Below, one piece after another: positions 11,519 to 23,102 of a stretch of 64,000 bases of DNA. Each line of letters starts with the position of its first letter. The first letter of the stretch is position 1. The position numbers and the translations under genes are program-made. This stretch comes from Bryoerythrophyllum caledonicum (lineage: Eukaryota; Streptophyta; Bryopsida; Pottiales; Pottiaceae), in the NCBI GenBank assembly GCA_963971425.1, contig OZ020520.1:23640754-23704753 (forward strand), written 5' to 3'. The notes below the pieces were generated by a model that was not told where the DNA came from, searched no databases, and saw only the letters and a program-made list of their open reading frames with translations.

Positions 11519-12066
11519 GAATAATTTTCGGAAATAATTCAGTTTCATTCAGTTTGAACTTTGAACAGCTAGCATTTTATTGCACTACTTTGCCATAAGC
11601 CAACTTTATTGTACAAATCAAAATATATAACAAGCATTTTGGAGAAGCGACCACGGTGTGTTTGTCGTATCTTCTGACAACTGACAACTCTTTTTCGTTC
11701 ACATGATTATTGCCCTAAATGTACTCTCTTCTTACTGTTTGTACATTCTTTGTACAGTTGATCAATGTCAATACAGAATGTATGCTCTTCGTAGATTTAG
11801 TGCTTCAGCCACCTTGATTTTGGGTCTAGGGTTGTCGAGAGGTCGACTTGTTTAGACATAAAGGCAATGTGCTCGACGTTTAGGGCACTGTGCTTGACCT
11901 GTTTCTGATTGTAAGTGGATTTAGGGGATGAATTTTATAGAGATGATGGCAATGTACTATTCGTACTTTGCTAGGAACTAAGAGGGGGGCCACCACACAT
12001 TGGGTCCGGGGGAGGTTTTGATTTTTTTTATAAAATTATAGTTTGTGTAGGGTTGTGATTATTGCA
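11519..12066. other. Intergenic DNA, no gene recognised
   Basis: This is 3' flank of the F-box/kelch-like gene and 5' flank of the kinase-like pseudogene. It is T-rich, with no repeat or motif that can be named. Confidence 0.4.
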
Positions 12067-13666
12067 ATGGCCACTGATCGTAATACTGGAAAGCGGCTCG
12101 CGTATGTTGATTTAGATGCTCCAGATGCATCTGAGCTTCCACCTACTAGTGTTGCGGAGTCGAGCCGCAATCCTTCCAATGCACCGAAGGCACCGTCGAA
12201 GAGGGCGAAGCAAAAAATGTTTGCGCACGAGAAGGATGCCGGTTATCCACCAAAGGAGTATACCGCATTTCTTTGAGGTGTGGCAATACAATACTACCGT
12301 TGATGGTGTGAAACTGACGTGGTGCGATTCCGTCAATTTTATTTGGAGAAGGGAGAGCCAGGAATTATGTGCCTACAGGCCGACCTACAGGCCGACCTCC
12401 AGTCAAAATTCGAGCGCGCTCTGGAGAGTTCTGAATTATTCAAGGATGCATATGGCATGTATCACTATGCCTCATTCATGGAGAGAGTAATCACTCAATG
12501 CACGAGTAATGCATTGCATGTATTCGATTGTGAGGTGAAAAAACCTTGCGGGGGCCAACATCAGCCACGGGACTTGGAAGTCCTCAAGTTCCTCGAAGAT
12601 GTGAAGACCACCATCGGCAGGTTTTTAAGCTCTTGTACGAGAGGTATGCCTTGGAATGAACAAGCGATGAAGTCAGCCATAGAGGCGCATATGTTGCACA
12701 TCGTGCAATTTCTTCCAGAAGATATCGGAGTTTATGGACTTTCCGGATATGACGCCGTTGGTGGATACGGAAAGGTTCGGAAGGTCCGCATCGTGGGTGT
12801 GCGAGCCATTTCGGCATACATAGAGTTTGCCGAGAAAATGCCAACGGCGTCTCATCCGAAGGAGAAATTTAGACAACGGTCTCACGAGGCCATGATATGT
12901 CATGTTGCACACCCACGAGTTATAAAGTTTTGGGCGGTGAATACAAAGAATATGGAGGCGTATACATTGTGGTGGAATGGTGGTAGCTGGGCCCATTTTT
13001 AAAACCGTCGATTCAAAGGCAAATCCGGTGGCTTCGAGCAACTCAATCCTTTCAGCTCCATATATTTCGGCGGAGGATACAACACAAATCCTAGCCTTCC
13101 GGAAGAATAGAGCAAGACTTGCTTGGGCTTTGATGTGCACCATGGCCCAAGTCCACAAGGCAAATGTCATTCACAATGACATCGCTCCCACAAACGTGCT
13201 TCTCCACTTTCCTCTAGAGAAACCAGGGTCCGTCTTCATTGGCGTTTGTGATTGGGGAATTGCGAGCCGAGTATCACACAAAGAGCCATCAAAATATGGA
13301 TTCCGGACAGACACGGAGCTTGACAATCAACGCCGTAGACGACATTGGGTAGCTCCAGAGTTGTTTTACAAATTCGGCCCACAAGATTCGGAAACGGCAT
13401 TGGATGTGATGCAGCGGCGTCACCAATACACCCAGCTCGCCGATTCGTACTCCGTTGGGTGGATGGCTAGAGCGATTTGGGAGAAAGAATCTGACTCAAC
13501 ATTCTTCAAATCAACCGTCAACTACGCAGCTTTTCAAGTGAAGATCGAGAAATTACTGGAGCGAGATCCCCTCAAACGTCCAACACTCTGCAAAGTGGTT
13601 GACGAGCTAATGGCTAAACCATTCAACTTTGAAGTTCCGGACGCTTGCTTCCGCTATGAGATATAG
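12067..13666 (+). pseudogene. Protein-kinase-like gene, broken
   Basis: Most kinase subdomains are visible in order. They are a glycine loop GGYGKVRKV (about 12760-12780), IEFAEKMP with the ATP-binding Lys, and RSHEAMICHVAHPRVIKFW with the C-helix Glu. The catalytic loop reads HNDIAPTNVLL near 13169, and CDWGIAS sits in place of DFG near 13247. APEL, DSYSVGW and LLERDPLKRP follow. His-Asn-Asp replaces His-Arg-Asp but the catalytic Asp is kept. The N-terminus is Ser/Pro/Lys-rich. The frame is broken by TGA at 12274 and TGA at 12301, and by a one-base shift between about 12977 and 13000 in the hinge region. An unrecognised intron could explain one break but not all three. The ATG at 12067 is the first in frame. 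Confidence 0.75.
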
Positions 13667-13829
13667 ATATTTTGACTTAGCGTATTGATAGTGAAGGTTT
13701 CAATTGTTGATCATTTTGCAATATGTACTAGCATTGTGATGTAACGGTGCTTTTTGCCCATCTCGTGATAAATAAAAGATTAACATTTTTCATACACATT
13801 GCGACATGAAGCTCATGCATGCTAAGAAG

Positions 13830-14225
13830 TGAAAGAGCGCGCGCGACCCCAAAGACCATGGGCGAGGCCTAGCCCCTCCACGAACGCGCCCAATCCTCCC
13901 CCACGAACGCGCACAACCCCTCTAGGAACGCGCGCGACCTTGGCCGGACGTGCCAACCCCTCCAAGTATGCGCCCGGCCCTTCACCGTGCGCGCCTCGCC
14001 ACTTGCGGTACGCGCGCGGTCCTCGGTGCACGCGCCGAGCCCCTCACGGTACGGGCTGGGTCCACCCTTGTACGCGCCCGGCCCAACACGGGACGCACCT
14101 GGTCCTCCCATGTATGCGCCTGGCCCCTTCAGTGCGCGCCCGGCCCATATCCGCACGTGCCCGGCCCTTTCAGTATGCGCCCGGCCCATCTCCATACGCG
14201 TCCGACCCCTTCACGCGCCCGCCCC
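13830..14225. repeat. GC-rich minisatellite (TACGCGCCCGGCCC-type units)
   Basis: Units of roughly 20-25 bases built around ACGCGCCCGGCCC run in tandem. The segment 13950-14225 matches 31155-31405 almost unit for unit, so both arrays descend from one sequence and are not independent expansions. Long open frames on both strands (Arg/Pro/Gly-rich) are by-products of the repeat. Confidence 0.92.
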
Positions 14226-14332
14226 CTTGCGTGCATGCGGGCGACCCTGTTGACGACTTGTCAGCCACGTAGTTGCCTTTGTGGCAATGGGTAAATTGAT
14301 TTACCTCGAGTCATGGTCAAACTAGGGTTGAC

Positions 14333-14444
14333 CCTTATCGGACGGACAATAGCCTCTACCGGACGGACATCCGAACGGACGGACACTATCGGACGGACGG
14401 ATGGACACTACCGGACGGACGGACGGCCAAACAACTCTGTTCAC
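14333..14444. mobile_element. Relic of a hAT-like element end (CGGACGG subterminal repeats)
   Basis: A run starting GGTTGACCCTTATCGGACGG and continuing CTCTACCGGACGGAC matches, in order, the right subterminal region of the complete hAT element at about 35520-35600. Its outermost bases (AACAACTCTG) are only a diverged version of that element's ACAACCCTG end. The matching left end and target duplication were not found. Confidence 0.5.
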
Positions 14445-15343
14445 GTTGCAGCCTTGTTTGCGCCACGAATCCGAAGGCTACGTGCCGAGCAAATTTGTCG
14501 CCGCCATGTACGAACGAAAGTGCAAGGCCCCCTCAGGTGGAATACACCGCGACTGCACATCAAAGAAGACTCTGAAGAACTCCTTAGCTTACGGAGAGAG
14601 ATCTTCACATTTGCAGTTCGAAACTGCGTCTGCCTCGAATCCTTGTAGTACGAATCCGGTGGACCTCAATCCAAGAGGGCACGCTTTGAGGCCTTGCTGA
14701 CGTTGTAGTCCTTCTTGAATTTCCGCCAGTTGGCCTGAATAAAAGCTTCCGCGTTGTTGAATAGGCCCAACTCCGGCCTGATCACTTGTAGCTCCATTCG
14801 AGCGACCTCCATCCTCTTCCTCCGATCGACCCAGTCCTGGGCGGTGTAGCAATCCTCCAACACAGATTTTGGCTGCTTCACAACCACCTTAGGGTAAGGC
14901 AATTTCCGCGATGGCCCTGATCGATTGAGAATGTCCTTACATATTTTCGCGTGATCGGCCTCGGTCATGTTGCCGAGAAACTTGAAGAACTCGCGCATCA
15001 GCACCTCATCTTTCTCTGGGACCCAAAACTTGGCGTCCTTGAACTTTGCCAAGGGCGTCAAAGTTGAATTGACGTTGATGAGGTCGCCATGTGCCGTCGA
15101 AGAGATGACATCCGACCAGAGCTTGAAGGTCTCATCGGTCGCGGTGATGATCTTCACCTCGTTCGTAATCGAGAGCTCCTTCGCCTTTCCGACTTTCTTG
15201 AGCGCTGCCTGGCTCTTCGCAACGCCAATCATTGCGAAGCGCTCTCTAACCGCGGTCAAAAATGATTGCGCACAACATAAACATGGTCAAATCGGTTTAT
15301 AATTATAGTAGAAAATAAACATGTCCAGCTGAGTCCGGAAACT

Positions 15344-15372
15344 GCAAGTTAGCTCAAGTCAAGCTAACTTGC
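15344..15372. repeat. Palindrome with TAGCT core, in apparent intron
   Basis: Eleven-base arms GCAAGTTAGCT and AGCTAACTTGC flank a 7-base centre. It is one of the dispersed TTAGCTC palindromes and lies in the probable intron of the 14.7-16.9 kb gene. Confidence 0.85.
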
Positions 15373-15437
15373 AACCTGAGAGCATACAATATAAGCGATT
15401 TGAATCTTTATACAACATTATACAGATAGTGAGCAAA

Positions 15438-15472
15438 CATGCACGTTAGCTCGAGTCGAGCTAACGTGCATG
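15438..15472. repeat. Perfect 35-bp palindrome, in apparent intron
   Basis: Seventeen-base arms (CATGCACGTTAGCTCGA and its complement) surround one central base. The core is shared with the other TAGCTCGA palindromes, but the outer arm (CATGCACG) is unique to this copy and is still perfectly paired. Confidence 0.93.
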
Positions 15473-17364
15473 ACCTTGGTTAAAGAATATTACCTCAAAC
15501 TTCTTGTCATTGGCAATTTCAAGTGCCGTTCTTTGACCTGACCTGTGAAACCTGCAAATGCCTACGGCGGAGTGCTTCGGCTTTGGTCTCCCAGCTTAGA
15601 TCCACAAAGCCCGAGAGCCAAAGATATTTGTTGCCCACGTCGGCTTGAATTGGACCAAGTAATTTACGTGATTATAATACGCGGATATCTTCCTCAGCTT
15701 CCCTGGATCCTCCGTCCAGACAATGTAACACTGCCATGTTCGGAAGTGCCCTCTCATTACCTCCGGGACGTTGTCGTTTATCATTGTCTTTGATGCTGCA
15801 ACGCTGTGCTGGCCCTTCATGATATAGTAGTCGCAGTCGTTGAGGTCCTCAACCGTCGCTGGCATAACTTCCACCTTGGGCATGACCTAGAGAGTGTGCT
15901 TCTGCATCTTGACGGGCATTTCGAGGTAATTATGCTTCAACTCCTCCATGCCCGAAGGTTTGAATGCACGGATCGTCCACTCCGGCGGTGCATTATGCAG
16001 CCTCATCATGTCGAGCTCGAACTTCTTCTTTGTCTCCCTGAAAGAAGCAGCTCTCACACTCCGTCCAGAATTTTTGGTAAATTTGTTGGACGTTGCTGTA
16101 GTCAATTGCCTCTCCGAACCCGAGCACCTGAGGGAGCTCCGAGAGTGCAGAGACCATCAAATTGGCCAACTCCTCCTCTGAAACGAGCTTTGTCTTCTTC
16201 CTGAGAGAGGTCTCCGGCTGCTTGGCAGCTGAGTGCTTCTTGACAGGGGAAGCAGACAGTGTGTTGCGCAGGGTGCTTTGACTTGTTCTTGCACCCCGTG
16301 TTCTAACCAGTACAGACGCTTGACTCAACTCGTGGCTACTGGTCACGGCCCCCGAAACTATCGAAATTTCTATCGGGCGCCTCGCCGCAATATTTTTTGC
16401 CTTCTCTAAAGTGGCATAGGTATTCATTCTCGATAGAATGACGTGGAGTTTATTCGCTACAGACTCTACTTTAAGCGGCTAACCACTACTAGTCTCCCAT
16501 TTCTTTAGTGAGATTTTGTGGTCAACCTGAGCCACTATTTCATCAAATTTGGACCCCCTAAGAGAATCGACTAGATCGTGGATACAAAAGGGAGATAAAA
16601 CATTGTTCACTACAATAGTAAACATAAAAGGCTCTACGGACTCAGAGGTTGTCACACACGACAACTTAACGTGATCGTTATCTTTGTGGACTACATCAGT
16701 AATTTTGGTCGTGAAATCGGTGTGCTGGGGTTCAACGATATCACCAGCAAAGGTCCGACCAAACACTAGATTATCCGTATAGGTGGCCCACAGAAGCGTC
16801 CACTTCAATGTCATTGATGGGTCCTTGAGCTCCCAACAATCCAAGTGGTTGTTGTCGTCTCCATCGTCATCATCAAGGTCGATGGGCTTTTGCTGGAAGA
16901 AGTGCTGCAGCTGAGTTACCATCCTGCCCCTCTCAGTTCTGCACACACACCAAAACCGAGCACATATATTAGATTGCTAAATTGATCATCCAATTAAGAT
17001 GGAGAGGTTACCAATTAAGATGGAGATGTCGAGCTAAAGTGTAACTAAATACAAAGTATGTCAATAATACTCTGCAACAAAATATAGTCATTTGGAATAT
17101 TTTCCTAGACCCATTCAATCAATTCATGCCTACCTCACGTTCAACTCCCAAAGCTGTGAAAAAGCTTACGAACTGATCCAATCACTCACGAAGCTCACTC
17201 TTTAAGGTTCTCAAGTGGTTGTAGCGGGACTTAAGCTCATGTACGATTTCTGAGAGGTGAACGAGAAGTAGACATGAGTTGGGTCATCGGTAAATTCAAC
17301 CTCTGGCATGTTTTTTGGTCCGAAAGAAGTGGTGTTCGAGTTGTGGTTTAGGTCATTTGTTATA

Positions 17365-17804
17365 CACTTTAGCTCGATTCGAGGTAAAGTATGTTTGCTT
17401 TGATGAATAAAAAGATGTTTTTTCGAGAGGCAGAGATTGAGAGTAGATATTATGATCACTCTAGCTGGAGCCGGGCTTTAGTGCGCCATAGACGCATTCA
17501 ATCATCAATGGTACATTTTAGCTCTAGTCAAGCTAATGTGCGAAAAGAGATGCACTGGTCTTGTACAATTCAGCTCTACTTGAGCAAAAGTGTATTGGTT
17601 TAATGCATCTTTGTCCGCACTTTAGCTCAAGTCGAGCTAAAGTGTAGCGATTAGTGTGCTTTTTTGGCCACACTTTAGCTCGAGTCGAGTTAAAGTAGAG
17701 CCAAAAGAGCACACTGTTGGCTGCACTTTAGCTCGACTTGAGCTAAAGTGCGGCCAATAGTGCGCTCTATTGGCCGCATTTTAGCTCGACTCAAGCTAAA
17801 ATGT
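17365..17804. repeat. Array of palindromes, 52-53 bp period (core CACTTTAGCTCGA)
   Basis: Palindromes of about 27-29 bp start at about 17365, 17458, 17513, 17566, 17618, 17671, 17723 and 17776. The last six are 52-53 bp apart. The arms read CACTTTAGCTCGA and its complement, with the early units decayed. The spacer between the last two units is itself palindromic: CGGCCAATAG at 17751-17760 pairs with CTATTGGCCG at 17767-17776. The final stretch is thus two alternating nested palindromes. It lies upstream (5') of the minus-strand gene at 14.7-16.9 kb. No coding potential is evident. Confidence 0.88.
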
Positions 17805-18018
17805 GTTGATTGAAAAGCTTATTTATTGCAGTTTGTGCAGATGTGTCTTTCGTTAGATGATATTCAAGGCGTAGGGTTTAGGGCTCATGGGTGAGAGTAT
17901 GGATTTTACCTTTCAGCCATTGATTATGAACTTTAATCCGAGACAAATTCTGTTGGAACTAGACGTTTTGCAAGAACAATAACAAATCCACACACACAAT
18001 CAATCAAAGTAGCACACG

Positions 18019-18392
18019 GAAACCAGCACATTGAAACCAGCACATTGAAACCAGCACATTGAAACCAACACATTTAAACCAGCACATTGAAATCAGCACA
18101 TTGAAACCAACACATTGAAACCAGCACATTGAAACCAGCACATTGAAACCAGCACATTGAAACCAACACATTTAAACCAGCACATTGAAATCAGCACATT
18201 GAAACCAACACATTGAAACCAGCACATTGAAACCAACACATTGAAATCAGCACATTGAAATCAACACATTGAAAATAGCACAAACCAACACATTGACACC
18301 GATACAAACTAGCACAACCCATTACATTGAAACCAACACAAACCACCACAAACCACCACAAACCACCACATTGAAACCAACACATTGAATAC
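18019..18392. repeat. 14-bp minisatellite (GAAACCAGCACATT)
   Basis: About 26 tandem 14-base units, with variants such as AACCAACACATT and AAATCAGCACATT. The Cys/Phe-rich minus-strand frame over it is a repeat artefact. Confidence 0.95.
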
Positions 18393-18591
18393 ACAAACTT
18401 ATCTACGTGCTCACACATATATCAAAAGCAATGCTACACACATGTAATGTTTCAACACATTATATCAAAAGCAATGCAAGACAGAATGTGTGCACTTACC
18501 TTTAAGACTGAGAAACCCGATTCCTAGAGTTGCAAGTTTTATTCCTCGTTCACATCAATCCTCCGCGCACAGCCGTTTCAGACTCTACATC

Positions 18592-18750
18592 CTCACAAAC
18601 TCACACAAACTCACACAAACTCACACAAACTCACACATACTCACACAAACTCACACAAACTCACACAAACTTACACAAACTCACACAAACTCACACATAC
18701 TCACACAAACTCACACAAACTCACACAAACTTACACAAACTCATACAAAA
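18592..18750. repeat. 10-bp minisatellite (TCACACAAAC) with 60-bp higher-order period
   Basis: About 16 decamers in tandem. The variant TCACACATAC occurs at 18631 and 18691, and TTACACAAAC at 18671 and 18731, so six-unit blocks of 60 bp were themselves duplicated. Overlapping Thr/His/Asn-rich frames are artefacts. Confidence 0.93.
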
Positions 18751-19823
18751 ATCCCTAAACTCCAACGCTATAGTATACACAAACTCATCTACGTGCTCAC
18801 AAACTCACACAACCAAAATCCACACGTCCTACAAACCCTATCCACACAAGAGCAAAGCGCAACAGAGAAATTGCGCAGAAAACCCTAAATTCCAGCATAC
18901 TCAAACTCAACAAACCCTGTAGATAACGTAACTAACACAAACCGCAAAGACGCAAAGACGAAACGACGCATAAACTCACAAAACTAAAACAACAAGCTGT
19001 AGAACTACGACAGCAACAAACATAAAACTTCGACAGCGACAAAAAGAGAAACGAAAACTCGCGCCACGATATCGTGGGGGTACTTCCTGGGGCACCTAAA
19101 GCCGTGGAGGGTCGAAACCCTGTAGCCGTGTGGTGCTCCCGAGATACCCTTGAGATACCCTTTGCGAGATTGGGGTGAGACCCTCGGGTATTAAAGGTGG
19201 ATGCACTACAAATCATTCACCTTCATTATTGATACGCGGAATTTCAAGAAGTCAATTTAATCTTACTAGAATAAGTTCAAGATATTATGCGCGTTTAGTA
19301 TTTCTCTACTCGTAAATTTCCTACACAATTTATCTGAGCCATTAACACTACAATTTTGCTTATTCTGGGGCAACGAGCAGGAAGCAAAGAAAAGTGATTA
19401 TTTCCAATTTCAGTTGTATGATCTCAATTAAAACTTATAAATTGACATTTTCTCAATAATACACAAACTTGGATTGCACGGAAGTGAACGATTATAGTGT
19501 TTAGTGTTAGAAATAGGATTATAGTGTTTAGTTTTCTTTCATGCTTTCAGTAGATCAGCTGGCTTCGACTTGACTCGATTTCAATTTCTGCATTATACAA
19601 GGAGTAAATTCATTACCATCGGTATATATAAGTTCCTCCTACACCAGTTATTAGGTGAAGCACATTTAAGAGAGTTTTAAACCTACGATCTAAGATTCTA
19701 TTACTTTGAATTCAAGTTTTGCTTCTTTGTGAGTTTGATATTAATTACTATGAGAATCGAACAGACAATAAGTTTGTTAAGACCACATCTTGCAATAGTA
19801 TAATTTTAAAATGAATGGCACTG
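18751..19823. other. No gene recognised
   Basis: Mostly AT-rich DNA. A short GC-richer block near 19060-19190 contains GAGGGTCGAAACCCTG, which looks like a tRNA T-arm, but no full cloverleaf can be built around it. Confidence 0.4.
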
Positions 19824-19923
19824 CACACTTTAGCTCTTTTGGAGCTAAAGTGTGAATATTTTCTTCTTGGTTCCCTACATTTTGTGATGGTACACACTTT
19901 AGCTCTAATAGAGCTAAAGTGTG
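19824..19923. repeat. Two palindromes (CACACTTTAGCTC arms), 70 bp apart
   Basis: CACACTTTAGCTC at 19824 pairs with GAGCTAAAGTGTG ending at 19854. A second copy spans about 19893-19923 with a different centre (TAATA). They belong to the TTTAGCTC palindrome family, with the outer arm CACAC/GTGTG. Confidence 0.88.
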
Positions 19924-19969
19924 AATTTTTTCTTTGTTTTTCACTTCATTTTGCTTTTAGTGTAACGGT

Positions 19970-20403
19970 ACAAATAGTGTAGTTAGAGCATCTCCACCCG
20001 TGACGGGGAATTTTCCATGCCAGCGGGAGAGGTGCCCAAGTTTAAGATGACGGGAGGGGGATTACCCTTTCCCCTCCGCACCGTCCCCGAATTGGCCATT
20101 CTAAGGAAACACCAACGCTCGGTGCTGACGCCGTAATTGGCTAATTTTTTGGGGGGGTTTTATTGTTTTTTTTAATTCTCTCGTATCATTACATGATTGA
20201 ACACATGCTCCCGGGGAATTTTGGTGTCCCCTGTACTTTTCGTGAATTTACTGTTCAGAAGAACTAAAGCCGCCACTCCGGTGGGCCGAAACACCGGCTT
20301 GGGCCTCGCAGAGTGGGCTTTACCGTGTTTATTCCTACATTCCGGCATTTCTCCCGGATCCTCTGCCCCGGTGGAGATGCTCTTTTTCTAGTACACTATT
20401 TGT
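19970..20403. mobile_element. Small non-autonomous element with terminal inverted repeats
   Basis: GAGCATCTCCACC at 19986-19998 is the exact reverse complement of GGTGGAGATGCTC at 20370-20382. Outside this, ACAAATAGTGTA (19970) pairs with TACACTATTTGT (ending 20403), so the inverted repeat extends outward with a short unmatched break. The interior of about 400 bp is non-coding. GAGCATCTCC termini are common in plant miniature elements. The flanking TTA and TTT triplets are only a near-match for a 3-bp target duplication, so the superfamily is left open. Confidence 0.65.
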
Positions 20404-21387
20404 CAACAAGTTGGCAATTAGTTTTAGCCACCATTGTCGTGAATATTATCCCTCATTCGTTCACCTATTGCAGTTCATCTTGTAATAGCCCTCAATCAAA
20501 ACTCTACCCTAGCACACAAATTTGTTACTTGATAAATAGTGTTAGCTCAGAATCTTTTGCCTACCGGTCGCCATGCATTTATTCTTTTTGTCTCATCTTC
20601 AACCTCAAATTCAAATCGTCTTATTCACAACTATTCTCATTCCCATCTCTTGCATTCCCTTTACATTATTTAATATTATCTAATGAATATTTAATGTGTA
20701 ACCATATATTTGGCCAATAACTAATGACTTTGTAATGAATTTTTATACAATATATAATGTATATTTGTATATCTGTAACTTTTATGAACAATTAAAGAAT
20801 ATTTAAATATTATTTAATGAATCTTTAGAGGTTTAAAATTATATTTTATGACAATTTAATTAACATTTGTATATTTAATGATTATTTATAGAGTATTTAA
20901 TGTACTGTTATTGAATAGTTAATGAATAGTGCATAATTTTCTAATGTAAAATCAATGTGTATTTGAATCTTCAATGAGTATTTAATGAGTATTTACTGAA
21001 TATGTAATGCACATTGAATGCATATGTGATGGATATCTAATGATTATTTTACTTGTATTTCTATATTTATTGTATGTTTAAGTTTTTTCCTTTTCCAATA
21101 TTCCTTTCTTTTCTCACTTTCGTTCCCAGAAGAATGTTCTTATATTTCCAATCTTCTACTTGTAGTTTCATTTTCCCTCCATATTTTACATTCTACTTTG
21201 TCCAATTTTTGATATTTTCCTTTTGCTCCATACCTACGTCCTATTATTCCCAAGTTCTTTCTTGCAAATTCTTGTTTTTCTACATGCACTCAACCCTTCT
21301 TTACTTTGATGCTCAAGATGTAATCAAATCATCATTAAGGTTTCATACAGTAATTGTCCACAAGTAAAAAAATTTATGTTCCACTAT
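20404..21387. other. AT-rich DNA without a recognised gene
   Basis: Short words such as TATTTAATG recur throughout. Phe/Ser/Tyr-rich open frames at 20313-20720 and 21053-21367 are composition artefacts of T-rich DNA. Confidence 0.5.
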
Positions 21388-21510
21388 ATACTTGGATTGA
21401 CATTTAGTGTAGTAGTTGATATTTAGTGTAATATAGTTTTGTCACTACACTTATTGTAAATTTTACAATTAGTGTATGGATTCCTATTTAGTGTCCACTA
21501 CACTAGAAGC
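21388..21510. repeat. Dispersed repeat of about 115 bp (copy 1)
   Basis: Blocks such as ACATTTAGTGTAGTA, TTTTGTCACTACACTTA, AATTAGTGTATGG and ATTTAGTGTCCACTACA are matched in order by the sequence at about 35145-35255 inside the hAT element. The copies are diverged but clearly related. Confidence 0.65.
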
Positions 21511-21539
21511 CATCTTCTGTGTACTGGAGCTACATAGTG

Positions 21540-21880
21540 CATTTTGGCTTTCTAATCCACTCCATTTAGTGATGGTGCACAATTTAGCTCTAGTAGAGCT
21601 AAACTGTGCGTATTTTCTTTTTAGTTCACTGCACCTAGTGATGGGGCACATGTTAGCACTACTGGAGCTAAAGTGTGTGCACAAACTCCTTTTAGTTCAT
21701 TGCACATAGTGATAGGGCACACCTCTGCTAAAAACCGAGTTGATGTATGTGCAATGTGTATTTCCACTTCTTCAAACAATCATTTTGAACTCCGTACTTC
21801 TCTTTATGGTTAAGTATTCCACAAGGTGAAATAGTAATCTTTTGAATTTTAAAAGGATTTTCAAAATATGTAGACCTAAA
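21540..21880. repeat. Palindrome-bearing direct repeat, left copy (about 70-bp units)
   Basis: Units begin GTGATGGTGCAC or similar at about 21570, 21640 and 21710. They carry GCACAATTTAGCTCTAG and its complement at 21577-21609. The segment then continues through CCACTTCT, TCATTTGAAC-like sequence and TATTCCACAAGGTGAA. The same order of blocks occurs at 27695-27990. The two copies bracket the DUF7869-like pseudogene in the same orientation. Confidence 0.7.
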
Positions 21881-23100
21881 TCTCCAATAGTAATATTGAA
21901 AAGCAAAAAAATATGACGATCTCCTAGTCTTCAGTGGATATGAAGTCTAAGTATTCTTGGTACCCTAAACCAAAAAAATGTGACAATGTATGAAAATGTA
22001 TGAATTGGGATATAATGTTATTTTTCACTAGAAAAATAACATGTTTTTCCACAATATCAAACATTCTAATATTACTTCTATGTATTGAAAATATCACATT
22101 CCATACTGTGTCATAGCAAAAGGTTTTTAAGTTGCTCGACGTGCCGTCAATCGAGAAGTTTCTCTTTTGGCTAGCATAACTTTTATTGAAGACGTTCAAT
22201 GAGAAAATAAATTACTTAGAAATATGCCTCATGACTTCTATCATCCTTCTACAAAATTTTGAGAATTTAAAATATAATTTGCGACCATTGGAACGTGCTC
22301 AAAAACTAATTATTCTTTTTTTGCATGTATAAATAAATTCAAAATTACTTACATTATGAACATTAAATTATGCTTGATGCACTAAGTGATACACTTTGTA
22401 TTAGTCATATTTTATATTTTGATTATCCTTTTTTTTGTCATGAGGAGGTCTCTCCATTTCTTGTTTAAATCTTTTAATATTGTTCCACTCTCTATGTTTT
22501 ACAAATGACAAAGTCTTTAATTTCACGTCAAAACATGAAATAAATTAGGCATGGTCAAGAATTCCTCCATCTTTCATGTCATGCTTAGATTGCCACACCC
22601 TAAACTCATGATAATACAATTTGAACTCAAAAATAAGAATTTTAATCCAACTATTAGTTTGCGCACATTTCCAGTCTTTGAGTACTTAGTGGATAGTAAC
22701 CAATTTCAATTCCAAATCCAGACCATGGGGACACTTGGGATTCTTGCAAATGAATGAACATTCTAAATTGATTACAAAATAGTAACATTGTGCACTTTTT
22801 AAAAACCCCAAAGAAATGGTGTCCAAAGCATGTTTGAATACATACTTTTTTGCTCAAAATACACGTGCACATATAATATGTTTTTTGTTTTTTTTAATGC
22901 TACTTGTTCGTTAAGGTCTTTGCTTTCAACTTTATAGATAAGTCCTATTTGGATTGTAATACAAATTCTTTTTAATCATCTCAATATCTTCTCTACATTT
23001 ACCTATACCTTAGTTGAAATCCAGAATTGTCAATATCCAGAATATTAAAAGTATTATTAAATTGAAATGAATATCATCACAAGGATAATACCTAAACCAA
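21881..23100. other. AT-rich DNA without a recognised gene
   Basis: No reading frame with recognisable motifs and no clear repeats. Confidence 0.5.
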
Positions 23101-23102
23101 GG

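Larger units (their letters stand above)
14666..16946 (-). pseudogene. Broken multi-exon gene of unknown family (probably transposon-derived)
   Basis: Read on the minus strand, an exon begins after an acceptor-like GTGTGTGTGCAG near 16936. It encodes MVTQLQHFFQQKPIDL, an Asp-rich patch (DDDDGDDNN) and about 140 further residues. The frame is stopped by TAG at 16479-16481 but continues in phase as PLKVESVANKLHVILSR and onward. A one-base shift lies near 16040, with more stops at 15887 and 15596. A donor-like GAG-GTAATA near 15493 starts an apparent intron of about 230 bp holding two palindromes. The last exon (15259 to 14666) is intact for about 195 residues and contains AHGDLINVNSTLTPLAKFK and WVDRRKRMEVARMELQVI. 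I do not recognise the family. Confidence 0.55.

Noticed and set aside
13822-14294. Arg/Pro/Gly-rich proteins over the GC-rich minisatellite
   Set aside because: Five overlapping open frames on both strands over a tandem repeat. No start context or homologous domain.
18490-18922. Thr/His/Asn-rich secreted-looking protein
   Set aside because: Direct translation of the TCACACAAAC minisatellite in two frames.
19095-19190. tRNA-like T-arm (GAGGGTCGAAACCCTG)
   Set aside because: No matching acceptor stem, D-arm or anticodon arm could be placed on either strand.
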